The notes beneath the pieces were generated by a model that had not been told where the DNA came from, made no database searches, and was given only the letters and a program-made list of their open reading frames with translations. 64,000 bases of DNA from Boothiomyces macroporosus (lineage: Eukaryota; Chytridiomycota; Chytridiomycetes; Rhizophydiales; Terramycetaceae), in assembly GCA_027604185.1 (NCBI GenBank), contig JADGKB010000027.1:1-64000 (forward strand). The letters run 5' to 3'. The translations under genes were made by a program, and so were the position numbers. Below, piece by piece: positions 44,509-56,747 of the stretch (within the stretch, counting starts at the first letter, position 1; each line of letters begins with the position of its first letter).

Positions 44509-44594
44509 TAAATTGTAATCAGCATTTCTAACTGGTGATCATCTTTGATTTTGGATTTGTGACAAAAAAGATCCCATTTTGATTTATTCATTAA

Positions 44595-46499
44595 TCATTT
44601 TTTCGCCCACGATTTGCTCTTAGAACTAGTGATCGTCGCGGTGATTCTAGTATTGTTGGATTTCACAGGTCTTGAACTGGAAGGCAGACTAGGAAATTGT
44701 TCGTTTGTTGGGTTGGCCATCCCTGATTTTACAATATTGGCGAGCGATGGAGAGTTTTTGGCAGATTGAGTAGTTCTTTGTGGTCCGTTAGGAGTTGAGA
44801 CTGTCAATGATTCTACAGATAGTTGAGCGGGTCTTTGCCAAGTAGGAGGGGCTGGACTAACAGGATTAACTGTTGGCCTTGGCTGTGGAATCACCTTTTT
44901 CTTTGGAGCAGGGGGTTGTGCCCAATTTGAAGGCTTAACATAAACAGAGTCGTTTTCTTGCTGCATCTAAATTAATTTTAAAATACTGTTGCTTTATGAT
45001 CATTCCAAGCTCGCAGCATGGCTGTTCTCTTTGATTCCGACTTTTTCATTGCCTCAAACTCCTCAATGGACATTCCCTTTTTCTTGGACTTTTTCTGACT
45101 TGTCTGCAGCGGTTGTTCTTCGGGGAATGTTTCTGCTAAATGCTGCCATGCACGGTGAACCTCATTCATGACTAAATCTTTTTTGACGCCTGGATTGTTT
45201 TTGATGCTGAGGTTTACAAATTCGTTGAGGAACACACTTGCTGAAACCGTATTTGCCTTGAACGAGGCAGTAAGGATTTTAAATTGGGCAAGAAAGCTGT
45301 CGTTGCTTTTGAATAATTTCTCTAAAATGCTCATTAGTTCCGGGCCAGCATCTGCAAGTGCATTGTCTTGCGCTGGTGTAAGTTCTATTGGAGCAGGAGT
45401 AGAGAGTTCAGCAGGTGTAGGGTTTGATGTATCAGTAAGTTCTGCACCGAACCCACGCCGCTGCCCTCCGAGTGCTGGAAAATTGTCTGAAGCGTTTACA
45501 GCGGGTGTTGAAGTATTCCGTGTATCTGACCTATCGGATCTTTGACGACTTTTCCTCACCTCATCATCTCTTTGTCTTGTAGTAGCAGATCCAGCATAGT
45601 TGAAATCCAACTGAATTGCCTTTCCTTTGGCTTTTGATCTTGAATCTGCGTGTTCTTGAAGCTGCTATAAACTAGTAATTACCATGTGTCCTTGCAAATC
45701 CAAGTCTGATCCAAACACAACAAACTTTTGATCTATACACCTTTGTTCTCTGCAAGGGAAATGCTCTTCATTAAAATGCTCCACTAAGGAAGAGTAATTT
45801 TGGAAATACAAGTGCTGAATCCCGCTTCTTTGACAAAGGAAACACTGCTCATGGGCTTCTCTACAATGATCGTACAATTCATCCAATCCATAGAACCTTG
45901 TATGGCAAAATCCACAATCTGGATGACCCTATCATTAGTTTTGAGCACTTTGAAAGACGGGTCGTCCGGATCTCCTTCTTTATTATGTCTTTTTAGAGTC
46001 TTTGTAGTATAGAGGGTATGCTCGTGAATGAATACTTTCTTGTGTCTGGTACACAACTCACTATCATTAAACGGTATTACCATAGTAATGAATCGTGAGC
46101 TTTCTTTACATGATTCCGCAATTCATTCCAGCCTCCTCCACACACTGAAGTGCACTCCTTGTCAGGGCAATTGAAAGCAAGTAATTCCAGTGTCTTGTCA
46201 TGCATTTCCTTTGATTTGAAATATATTCCAAGTTTTCGGTCGGAATTCATATTCCGTAGGTTATAAGTGCTAAATTCTGAATCATGGTCGTCTGTATATA
46301 CTACTTGAGGGCATTCGGTCTGGTTAGTAGGAGTCTTACTTTGCACAAGGGACAGCTTTGTACTTTGTACAATGCTCGCATTCGCAAGGAGCACATATGG
46401 CAAAATACATGATTACATGGACCTATCGCATACCTGACAGTTATTTTTAAATTACCACTGGAAAGGGTTCGCACAAATTGGACACACTTCGTCCTTCAT
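44595..46499 (-). CDS. Hel2/ZNF598 RING E3 ligase (ribosome collision sensor)
   Basis: Hel2/ZNF598 ubiquitinates 40S proteins on collided ribosomes to start ribosome-associated quality control. Seven exons give 594 aa. N-terminal RING: VCPICANPFQWYAIGPCNHV, FCHMCSLRMRALYKVQSCPL with CxxC...CxH...CxxC...CxxC. Zinc fingers follow: FNCPDKECTSVCGGGWNELR, HVKKAHDSLLCELCTRHKKV, GHPDCGFCHTRFYGLDELYD, HCREAHEQCFLCQRSGIQHL and EEHFPCREQRCIDQKFVVFG. The C-terminus is disordered with an ASDNFPALGG motif and NEQFPSLPSSS, also seen in ZNF598. All six introns are 18-22 nt and each restores family sequence. Confidence 0.95.
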
Positions 46500-46544
46500 T
46501 TTTTTATTTTTTGGAAAAATTCAAATTGAAAATTTCAGTTTTAT

Positions 46545-47862
46545 TCAGAGCTCTTCATGCTTTACTTTTTCTTTCTTTAGCTTTGGTTCGAGTGTAAAGG
46601 AAGTCATGCCTAATCCGGCACTGGTAGCATCCAAGAAGGACGAAATAGAAGGCTCATCAAAAGCGGTCTTCAACACTCGATAGGACTTTCTAGGGTAATT
46701 CAAGGCTAGCATGGAAGGATACATATCGCTTACACCAAAATCTCTGATTAACTGAGATCCAGTTTCAATCGCATTCACCCAAACGAAATTATAAAGATCT
46801 TTTTCATAGTACTTTGTCTTGACAGCTTGAATGACCGCAATATGTTCATCCAATGCTTTAGTGCTTTCTGGATACTCAGGCTCGTGAGTCAAGAATGAAA
46901 TAATGCAGGTTTTATCAGCAAGACAGAGTTTCTTCAAGTCATCTTGGTTTTTGATTTCAGGAATTTTTGGATCATCTATTGTTACGGATAGTTACATTTT
47001 ACTTTCTTTTCCTTTTGCTCACCCTTCTTCTTTTCGTCCTTCTTGTCTTTCTTTTTCTTCTCTGTCTTCTTGCGTTTGGATGGTAATGCATACTTGTCCA
47101 GGAACTCTACAAGCTGCGCTTGTTTCACGATTCCATCGTACGCGATAACATTTGAACCATCTTTAGGGAATATTAGGATTGCAGGAAAAGTTTCAACGCC
47201 CAATTCAGCTACCAATTCGGCGTTAGAGCTTTTTACTTCACCAAACGCAAGTCTATCCAAATATTCAATCGAGAGAGCTTTAAACAGCGGAGGGGTAGTT
47301 TTCTTGTCTGTCACCAATACAACTTTGTCGACTTTGTCATTCTAGATTAACACGTATTTACAGAGGCCTTGAACTCTTCCAACGTAACCGTTTTCTTGTG
47401 TCTTTGTCCAATCTTGGCCACATGCTTGCTTGGAATCATTGGCAATACGGTATCCATAATTGCCTTTGCTGTACGTTCTCCTCTGTAATCTTTATCAATG
47501 GCTCGTTACCTTGAGGCATCCCTTTGGCACCAGCAGGGAAAATCTTTAGCGTTGGGAATCCTTGAACCCCATATTGGCCACAGAGTTGTTGGTTTGCTTT
47601 ATCATCACAATCTACATTCACCAGTTTCACCAATCCCTTCAATTTTGCAGCTGCCTGGTAATAATCTGGTTTCATTGCGCTACAATGTCCACACCTACAT
47701 TAAATGATCTTACCATGCTACGATTAATTAGGTGTTACGAGCATAGAACATGACAAATACTACACCTGGTTCTGCTAGCACAACATCCTTAAAATCCTTG
47801 TGATTTGCTGGCACAACACTTGCTAATACAGCAGTAAGAGCAAGAAGCAGATTAACGATCAT
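46545..47862 (-). CDS. ER protein disulfide isomerase, P5/Mpd1-like
   Basis: Six exons give 405 aa. A signal peptide (MIVNLLLALTAVLASVVPAN) is followed by one active thioredoxin domain with APWCGHCSAMKPDYY and GQYGVQGFPTLKIFPAGAKG, and a second thioredoxin-like domain without CxxC (LVTDKKTTPPLFKALSIEYL, LGVETFPAILIF). A Lys-rich linker (KKTEKKKKDKKDEKKKGEQK) precedes a third part, LVEF...DLYNFVWVNAIETG. The C-terminus is HEEL, a plausible ER-retrieval variant of HDEL. The active-site codons are split by two introns with a 4-nt exon between (47695-47738). Divergent from ferrochelatase, 124 bp between starts. Confidence 0.92.
47695..47738 (-). other. Two introns flanking a 4-nt micro-exon in the PDI active site
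   Basis: On the minus strand a 21-nt intron (47718-47738) and a 19-nt intron (47695-47713) enclose only CATG (47714-47717). Including these four bases gives FYAPWCGHC; leaving them out destroys the WCGHC motif and the frame. Confidence 0.88.
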
Positions 47863-47986
47863 TTTTGTTGTGGATAGAATCCAACTTTCCAATTTTAACT
47901 CTTGTACATTTGGATGAATCTGATTGGCTGTCTCTAGGGCTTGCTGGTTAACTAGCCGAAAACGAGCCAGGGAAAAACTCTCCCAA

Positions 47987-49177
<1,191 letters not shown>

Positions 49178-49240
49178 TGTGTCAATAAACCATCTTGTCG
49201 TTCATAAAAGTAATCCAACGAGAGTATTAATAATAGTTTA

Positions 49241-49422
49241 TTATCTTGCTTCAAACTGAACCATTCTCTTTGTTCTCTTCTTGTACATGATTCTGTATCC
49301 GCACTCCTGACACCTAATAGATTCCCTTGGTCTGATCACATTATCTTTTCCGCATTCTATATCAATTAAAAACAACCTCCGCAGATATAAGTAACATCCA
49401 ATTTTGGTCTTTGAAAATCCAT
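49241..49422 (-). CDS. RPB12: RNA polymerase subunit Rpb12 (RPABC4)
   Basis: A small zinc-ribbon subunit shared by RNA polymerases I, II and III. Two exons (20-nt intron 49357-49376 with donor GTTGTT) give 53 aa: [32 protein letters not shown] and [12 protein letters not shown]. The four zinc Cys (CGEC, CQEC) and the family C-terminus are all present. The start is 19 bp from the divergent small membrane protein gene. Confidence 0.96.
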
Positions 49423-49441
49423 TTTCAAGAAAAAAAAATTG
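49423..49441. promoter_or_regulatory. 19-bp divergent spacer
   Basis: This lies between the start codons of Rpb12 (minus) and the 53-aa membrane protein (plus). It is A-rich and contains no room for a standard core promoter. Confidence 0.5.
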
Positions 49442-49603
49442 ATGGACATTTTCAACCTTATCTTGTTTTACATTACAAATTTCGTCAAAGATCTGGGGTT
49501 GATTGATGTTAGAGTATACGGGATTGTTATGGGAATATCAGTGTTTGCTTTGTTGGGATACTTGGTCCTTAAAAAACCAACTTATTCGAAAATAAAAGAG
49601 TAA
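49442..49603 (+). CDS. Small single-pass membrane protein (53 aa)
   Basis: ATG 49442 to TAA 49601-49603. One hydrophobic helix ([19 protein letters not shown]) follows an amphipathic N-terminus ([20 protein letters not shown]), with a short basic tail [10 protein letters not shown]. Family not recognised. Its position, directly divergent from Rpb12 with the compact spacing typical of real gene pairs here, supports it as a gene. Confidence 0.55.
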   Translation: MDIFNLILFYITNFVKDLGLIDVRVYGIVMGISVFALLGYLVLKKPTYSKIKE

Positions 49604-49692
49604 GGTTACCAGTTTCCGAAAATAATAAGGTTATTGGAGTCCAAAATAATAAGGTTAGTGGATTCCGAAAATAATATAGTTATTGGAAACCA
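49602..49692. repeat. 25-bp imperfect tandem repeat, 3.7 copies
   Basis: Copies at 49602-49626, 49627-49650 and 49651-49675, with a partial copy at 49676-49692. The shared core is aaggtta-N-tgga-N-tcc-N-aaaataat with a few substitutions. It fills the gap between the small membrane protein gene and the dynactin-like gene. Confidence 0.85.
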
Positions 49693-49722
49693 AGTCACTG
49701 GTATTTTCTCTTCCATTCTTTA

Positions 49723-50265
49723 ATGACTCTAATCTCCAAAGTGACAACTAAACACATGCTGGAAGAAAGACTAGAAATAATTGAACAAATCGTTTCGCCA
49801 GAACCAGTCAGTGCAAACACAGTGATACCCAAAGCAGATCCAAAGCAAACGATTATTGGTGATTACTTTGAATTCAAGAAACGGCTGTATTCAACCGATA
49901 AACCAGAAATCCAGAAATACTTGAAATTATATCAGCAAGTAGAACCAAACTTGAATTACTCTCGCACATTACTGGACCATCACCTAATGAAAGAAATGGT
50001 TGTATGCTCATTCCAAGAACTGAATACACTGATTTCACAGTTGCAGGAATTAAAAGATTTGGTAGCAGTGGCTGATTTGGAATTCAATTACAAGAAACAG
50101 GAAATACATAAAGTGATTGAAGAGTATGATTTGGAGAGCGACGACCTGGAAAAACAGAGCGAGCAGTTCCTGAAACTACTGGGTGATTATAATGATTTTA
50201 TAAGCAAGATATCAACGCTATTTGTGAATTACCATCTGATGCTCGATGAACTGGAAAATAAATAA
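49723..50265 (+). CDS. Dynactin subunit 3 (p24)-like protein
   Basis: Single exon, 180 aa, all-helical. The pattern fits dynactin p24: an early LEERLEIIEQIV helix, FKKRLYSTDKPEIQKYLKLY, QELNTLISQLQELKDLVAVA and the final YNDFISKISTLFVNYHLMLD, comparable to YNKTTMLLSKQFVQWDEQL in the human protein. If correct, it is part of the dynein-dynactin shoulder. Identity across this family is low, so the call is tentative. The stop (50265) is only 3 bp from the stop of the convergent golgin gene. Confidence 0.5.
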   Translation: MTLISKVTTKHMLEERLEIIEQIVSPEPVSANTVIPKADPKQTIIGDYFEFKKRLYSTDKPEIQKYLKLYQQVEPNLNYSRTLLDHHLMKEMVVCSFQELNTLISQLQELKDLVAVADLEFNYKKQEIHKVIEEYDLESDDLEKQSEQFLKLLGDYNDFISKISTLFVNYHLMLDELENK

Positions 50266-50268
50266 CTT

Positions 50269-53200
50269 TTATTTCTTTAATTGCTTCAACTCTTCTTCCA
50301 TTGCAACCATCTTTACAGTCAAGTCCTAGAATTAACTAGTTTTACCTCCAACAGTTTCTGCATCTTTATGTTGATTGAAGACAGAATTTGCGGATCCATT
50401 TTATGCATTCCCATTGCGCTGCCAAGGATGTTCATGTTTACCTGGGTTAGAAAGTCCTACCTTTTTAGGTCTGTCATCCGGTTGGAGCGCCATTTCGTGT
50501 TCTTTCAAGATGTACATTTGCACCACTTTGGATTTAGCTTCTACTTCTTGATGTGCTCTCTTTACTTTTTCATCCATTTGTCGGAGCTAAATTAGTATGT
50601 ATTACTTCCTCTTCAAGGTATTGACCGCGTTTAATCAATGCTTCGTTTTCTTGAGTAAGCAGTTCGACCTGTTTGTTGTCAACTGGCTTGTTTTTATCAT
50701 CATTTGAATCAGATTTCTCCCCTCTTCTTTCTTTCGCCAATTGCTTTTGTAAATCTTTAACCATCTGCGCGGCTTTTCTATTTGCAAGAGTCAACTCATG
50801 ATCAGTTTCTTTTAGTTTCTTTTCAAGGGTTTCCTTTTCTTGTTTCAGCGTCTCCAGTTCTGTGGTGGAGACTGTAGATTGCTCAAGGATTTTTGAATTC
50901 AAGGTATTCACCTGAGATTTTAAATCTTCAATCATTGCTTGATTGGCTTCCAGTTGCTGTCTAAGAGTAGCATTTTCTTGGGTGGATACTTCCTTGTCCT
51001 TTTCAAGTTTCGATAGAGTCTTTTTGGCTTTTTCTTGCGCTTCTTGAAGCTCTTCTTTTTGAGTCTTTAACTTCTTGTATTGTTCTTCCTTTTCTGCTAG
51101 CGCTTTTGAGTTTCTTTGGTATCCAGAGAGTGTAACTTGATTCTCTTGCACAAGCAACTCGTATTTGCTGGTGAGCTCCTTCAAGTCCTCGGCCGCCTTG
51201 GTGCTTGCAGATTGATCTTGCTTTGCCTTTTCAACATCTTTAACAAGTTCAGTATTTTTCAAAGTCAGGCTTTCTACAATTTTGGCTTGCTCTTGCTTGA
51301 AATTAGTCAGCTCAGTTTCAAGCAATTTGATTTTAGCAAGATTCTTGGTGAGCTCATCTGTTTTTGCAGCTACCATAGTGTCGTACTTTTTGGTTAATTC
51401 AAGTTTCAGGTTGTCCTGATCTTTCTTTTGCTTTTCCAAATCTTGAGTTAATTTGGTCTTTTCTTTCTTGAACTTTTCTTCCAATTCGACTTTTTCCTTT
51501 GTATTTCTTAATTCGGCATCAATCATTGCTTTTCTGCTTTTTTCTTCCATTTCTAATTTCTCTTTCTTTGATAATTCAATGTGTTCTTGTTTGAATTTTT
51601 CCTCCATTTCTGCGCGTAATTTCTTGTCTGAGGATGCCTTGGAATCTAAAAGCTGTGCGATTTGCTCTTGTAAGCTCTTGGAAAGGAAATCGCTCGCTTC
51701 CTTGTTTCTGGCAATTTGCTTCTGTAGAGATTCCACCTCTGCCTTGTAGCTATTTATCTTTGTTGCATTTTCAGTGTTCTTTTTATCTAGCTCTGCCTGC
51801 AAGTCGACAATCTTTTTATTCATTTCTACATTCTTTGATTTCTCCTCATTTAATGTAGAAATTTCTTTTGTTAGTTCTTCTATCTTGGCAAGATGTTCTT
51901 TAGATTGGTTTTCGCCAGCAGCGATGTTTGCTTGGGTTTCCAGACCAGCAATTTTGCTTTCCAAGGTAGTTTTCTGTTTTTCAAAGTCGTCTATCATGGC
52001 TTGTAACTCTTTGATCTTCTTGCTTTGCTCCAAAGACTCTTTGACAGTTTCATTAAAATCTTTCAGTAGAACTTCATTTTGAGCGAGTCCTTGATATGCT
52101 GAACTCAATTCCATGTTTCGGACCTCGATTTCTTGAGTAAGAGAATTAATATGCGATATGTGCTCTTCATTACCATAAACAATCTTTTTCAAATCGTCGA
52201 AATTGGATGTCTTTGTGTCTTGGAAGAGAGCATCTCTTTGAGCAACTAGGTCTTTATGCTTTGTCTCAATTTCTGAATAACTTGCTTTCATAGTGTCTAG
52301 TTCTTGTTGCTTTTGAGCAATTAGTGATTCATAGTGGCTCTTTAGATTATTCACTTGGTTTTTATGCTCCTGATCTAGTTCATCCAGTGGCGATCCTGCA
52401 TTTTGTTCTGGACTCTCACTCTTTAGTGCATTCAGACGAACTTGAAGAGTTTTGATTTCACCGTTCAATTCATTCATTTGTAGCGTTTTTGCAGCTTTAT
52501 CAGTGTTCAATTCATCAATTTCCTTTTGTTTATCCTCCAGAGTCTTTTTATAAATCTCTACCATTGCTTTCTGTGATTCCAAATCTCTGATATAGCTGTC
52601 TATTTCTGAAGCAAGCTTTTGTGTGCTCTCGTTGTATTGTAGCTGCTGCTGGTTAATGGTGGCATTTAATCTGCTATGATCAGCTTTTAATTCTTCATAT
52701 TTTAATTGGGTTTCTGTAAATGCCGCCAACTTTTGGATCAGAGCCAAGTTTTCTTCCTCCAGTTTAGAGGCAGAGCTTTCTTTCAATGACAATTTATCCC
52801 TTAATTCGTTCAATTCTGATAATCTGGCTTCTAATGAACTGATTTGATTCGTTTTAGTTTGCAATTCCTCAATTATTTGCTTGTTTTGCTTTTCCAAGTC
52901 TTGAACTTTGTCAGATTGATCATTTGGCTTAGTAGGAAGTGCAGGAAGCGATATTTCTGCTGATTTGCTTTTGATAGATGCCAGTTCCACTTTCAAAGTT
53001 TCATTTTCACTCTCCAAGGCTTTTAATTTTGCCAACTCCTTCTTGATCAATTCCGGATTAATTTCTTCGGTTGAGTGAACACTTGTGGTTGATGTTGTAA
53101 GAGTGGAAAGTAAATTGGACGCTGCCGGTTGTTGTGCAGGTGTTGGAGCTGGGGTTGGAGTGGTACTAGCCGCTCTACTTCCCCACCAACTTCTTGCTGC

Positions 53201-54075
53201 TGCAGCCATGGTGGAGGTAGTGCCTGGTGATGTAGCGTTGGTGGCAGGAGCAGTAGGAGCTAAATTGGTGTGTGAAACGTTAGTCGGAACAGGGGTTGCA
53301 GGAGCTTTTTCATCCAGATTTTCACTAGATTTTGCAATAGATATGTTTGTTGAATGTTGTGGTGGTGCGTTAGCTGGCGCTGCAGTTTGAGCTGTAGTTG
53401 TTGATTTAAACCATGAAGACCCAATCGAAGGCTTGGCAGAAGCAGTACTATTTGCAGCAGCTAGATCTGCGGCTTTACGTTCTTCAATCTGAATTTTATA
53501 CTCTTCAATTTCTGCTTTCAAGTTTCCAATAACTTTCTGCAGCCGCACTTTCTCAGATTTCCACTCTGTATTGCTTTTTTCCATTCCAGCAATTTGAGCC
53601 TCCAAGATATGTACTTTGGATTCAAGATTGACTGAAGGGGGCTCCTCTGCTTGTTGTGGTTCTGGCTCTGTGATGGCAATATTATTATCCGCGAGCTGCT
53701 TGCGAAGATGGGCAATTAGGGTTTTTGAATCCTGACTTTGTTTATCAGCTTTTAGTACCATTGAATGAATTGTATCTTTCAAAGAGTCATTCTACATTAA
53801 AATGAAGCAAACTTGTAATTTTTGGTCTGATAATAGTTCCAGCTCTGCTCTTAACTTTGCCATTTCATCAAATGCATTTTGAATTACTCTCGCTTCTTTT
53901 GATTTTGATATCAGAGCTATATTAATCTAACGCTGTACTATGCGCTTGCTTTAATTCCTTTTCAATGGCAGCTTTCTCTTTATTCAGCTGCGACAGAGCT
54001 GCAATAGACTCATCTCTCTGCCGCGTTAAAACCTCTATCTATAATATTAGATCGCCAATTAACCTCTGACTCCAT
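50269..54075 (-). CDS. CCDC186-like golgin/endosomal coiled-coil protein
   Basis: Seven exons (introns of 19-25 nt) give 1,226 aa. Nearly the whole length is coiled coil, interrupted by a Pro/Ala/Ser/Thr-rich segment near residues 200-320 that carries repeated WFKSTTT/SWWGSR-like aromatic motifs. The C-terminal region (LIKRGQYLEEEVLRQMDEKV, SKVVQMYILKEHE, DPQILSSINIKMQKLLEDLT) matches the conserved end of CCDC186 (KTRIIQNYIMRE, LEINKKLQAVLEDTLLKN), a TGN/endosome tether. The ATG at 54075 is reached through three short 5' exons (MESE, then IEVLTRQRDESIAALSQLNK). No GRIP domain is seen. Confidence 0.7.
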
Positions 54076-54229
54076 ATACTAAAAGTAAGAGCGCAAACTA
54101 TGCGATGACGTCAATCCCCTTCCATACAAAAACAACATCAAATTCAACTCAAGTGGCGATCAAGATGGAATCTGGAGCAGATCGTTTATTAGCTGCAAAT
54201 AACATTTTTTCTCCAAACTTTTTCACAAA

Positions 54230-54716
54230 ATGGCAGGAGCTTCACAAAAGAAAATAGCAGAACGAAACAAATCGATTGTCAATTCACATCAAAATATCTA
54301 TGCCGGGGTATTGATATTCTATATATTGTACAGGATTGCATATCAATACAGTACATTCACATACTACCATGGGTTTTGGTTTAGTTTCATCAATATTGTA
54401 AATTTAACCCTGTTCATGCAAATGAGAGGCATGGCAACATCAGGCGGTGATTTAGGACAGGAAGGCGGTCTACTTTCTTACTACTATGATGTCTTGTATA
54501 TTGGATGGTTTGTGTTGGCGGCCTCCTGCTTTTCTGACTGTAAATAGCGATTTAACCCTAGTATTCTTTTGGGCCTACATTTTTGTTCCACTAATAGCGG
54601 TCTACAAGTTGAAGACCTTGGTATATATGCATTTATAATAGGTTTCTAGCTTTTTTGGAAAGACAGCAAATACGGTTAAAAAAGAAGAAAGAAAACGAAG
54701 TGTCTTGCTTGATTAG
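54230..54716 (+). CDS. TMEM208/Snd2 ER protein-targeting factor
   Basis: Part of the SRP-independent (SND) route to the ER. Three exons (introns 54540-54561, 54621-54641) give 147 aa. The family N-terminus is clear: MAGASQKKIAERNKSIVNSH then NIYAGVLIFYILYRIAYQYS. Four hydrophobic helices follow, including SFINIVNLTLFMQM and LYIGWFVLAASCFSDLFFWA. The end is Lys-rich (TANTVKKEERKRS). Start ATG 54230 is in good context after ttcacaaa. Confidence 0.9.
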
Positions 54717-54786
54717 AGTCTTATCCATAACCCTCGATTTTCAATATAATTTGTAAGAATTGAATTTTGACTTTACGCGTTTCGCA

Positions 54787-56693
54787 ATGGACACTATTCA
54801 AGAGCCACCAATCCCCACAGAACTAATAGGAAATTTTGAACAGGATTATCCAGAGGTTTGCAAGAGATTAGGTACAAAGCCATTGGCTGTTCTTAAATTT
54901 GGCTCCGCGTTACCACCTTTACCGCTAAAACAAAATGAAATCATGTCTCCAGAATTATCTGCAAAATCTTCAGAAATGTCAATGCCTCAGTCTAGAATTG
55001 GAAGTGCAGGACGTAAACAGCAAGCTGCCATCAATGATGCGGAGGTTGAAGTAAAGCCTGTCATTCACACTGGGTCAAAGGCAGATTTGTTGGCAGATGG
55101 GGGAATTTCCACTCATAACATCTCCCACAATGGAACAGCAAAATCATTCATACCTTCTAGGAAAGTAGTGAGCGACAGAAGAGAGATGTCGATTCAGGAA
55201 TTCTTAAAGAAAGGACAAATTGATTTTGGTAGCGGGATGAATTTCTTTTCTGGCCTACAGTGGACAAAACGGGAAGTCCCTTACGCTTCCAGGTATCGCT
55301 TTACTCCAACGGTAAACATCTTAATGCTGGATGGGGAAGAAGAGGAGGAAATTCTATACAAGATTGACATTAGAGGATGGAAGTTACCAATTCAAAATCT
55401 GGAAGCGTTAAATATAATGTTACCGCAAATGCACAATCTTGTTAATTTAAGGTAGAACCTTTTTAATCCAGCTTGTGGAATTGTGGATTGACAAACCTTC
55501 ATCTCCCAAGCATTCTGTCTATATGCGTTTCTGGTAACATAAGGCAGCTGTTGCTTGACCAAAACCCTTTAATACCAGAGATTTCTTACGGTCTGTTCTT
55601 GGGTGAAGACTCATGTTTGAGAACGCTGATTCTACGAGGAAATAATATTACAGATTTAGGAGCCAAACTGATTTCTAATGCACTTAAAACAAACAGAAAC
55701 TTGGTTGGATTGGATTTGTTTGAAAACAGAATCCAAAAAGGGGGAGCAGAAGCGCTTTCAGAAGCACTTAAAGTAAACTCGTGTTTGCAAGCTTTAAACC
55801 TCGGAAAGAATCATGTAGGTGATGACGGAGCAATGTATCTATCCAAAGTACTTTGTCATTTTAAAATAGGCATTGTCAAACTATCCCTTGAGTCCAGAAG
55901 AAGTTCAACAACGGAAAAAGCAAATTTCAGAGACAGATAGACAGAAGCATGACGTTGAAGAAGTTTTTCTCCGTTAATTTAGGATTCTGGAGCCAACAAG
56001 AATAAAAAAGGGAGAAGGGCTCCCTCCGCAATGCAGAAACCACCAGAAAAGGGAGATAAAAAAGGTGCCGCCAAAACTGGAGCAGCTTCTGTACCAGCAA
56101 AAAAAGTGTCAGAGCCTACTCCTCCAGTAGGGAAGAAGGTTGAAGATCCAAAAGCCAAAAAAGCAGCTCCTCCAGTGGATGATAAAAAGGCAAAGAAACC
56201 AGTGTCTGTTCAGAAGAATAAGAAGGGAAAGCCAGAGGATCTCAAAGAAGAAACCGAGGAGGTAATTTATGCTTATTGCAAGGCTGTTGATGCGGTAAAC
56301 AATTTCGAACCAATGTTTGAGGTGAATAATCAATGGTATATATTAGGAAACAGGACATTAAATAGCTTAAACTTGTGCTCGAACGGAATTACAGATAACG
56401 GGTTAAAGATACTTTATGACCTTGTGAATGAACAAGAAATAACTAGTGACCAAGCACTGGACGGGATGCTGGGATTGTTTCGCTTAATATTGATTGTACG
56501 ATTCGTTTAACGGTAGCATAATAATATAAGCTATGATAGCCCAATGTATTTGCAGTTGAATACATTACTTAATTCTCGAAACCCCTTCTTTGAACCTGTT
56601 GACGATATGGACATTAGTGCGGATGGTAACAACGACGGTGGTGATTTTGCTGAAGGTGAAAACGATGACGTTTTCCCTGAAGAACAGAACTGA
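54787..56693 (+). CDS. LRRC71-like leucine-rich repeat protein (flagellar)
   Basis: Five exons give 607 aa. The first 130 residues are disordered; then IQEFLKKGQIDFGSG and RYRFTPTVNILMLDGEEEEE lead to ribonuclease-inhibitor-type LRRs: LRTLILRGNNITDLGAKLIS, NLVGLDLFENRIQKGGAEAL, LQALNLGKNHVGDDGAMYLS, and, after a Lys/Pro-rich insert, LNSLNLCSNGITDNGLKILY and FRLILIHNNISYDSPMYLQL. The insert between repeats (KKGAAKTGAASVPAKK region) and the overall order resemble LRRC71, a flagellum-associated protein. The C-terminus is very acidic (DDMDISADGNNDGGDFAEGE). The subfamily call is moderate; the LRR call is secure. Introns: 55453-55472, one after DGAMYLSK, one before DSGANKN, one before HNNISYD. Confidence 0.65.
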
Positions 56694-56747
56694 TTTCATA
56701 AAATTGTATTAATATGTTTATATGTTATGCATTTATTATCATTAGTT

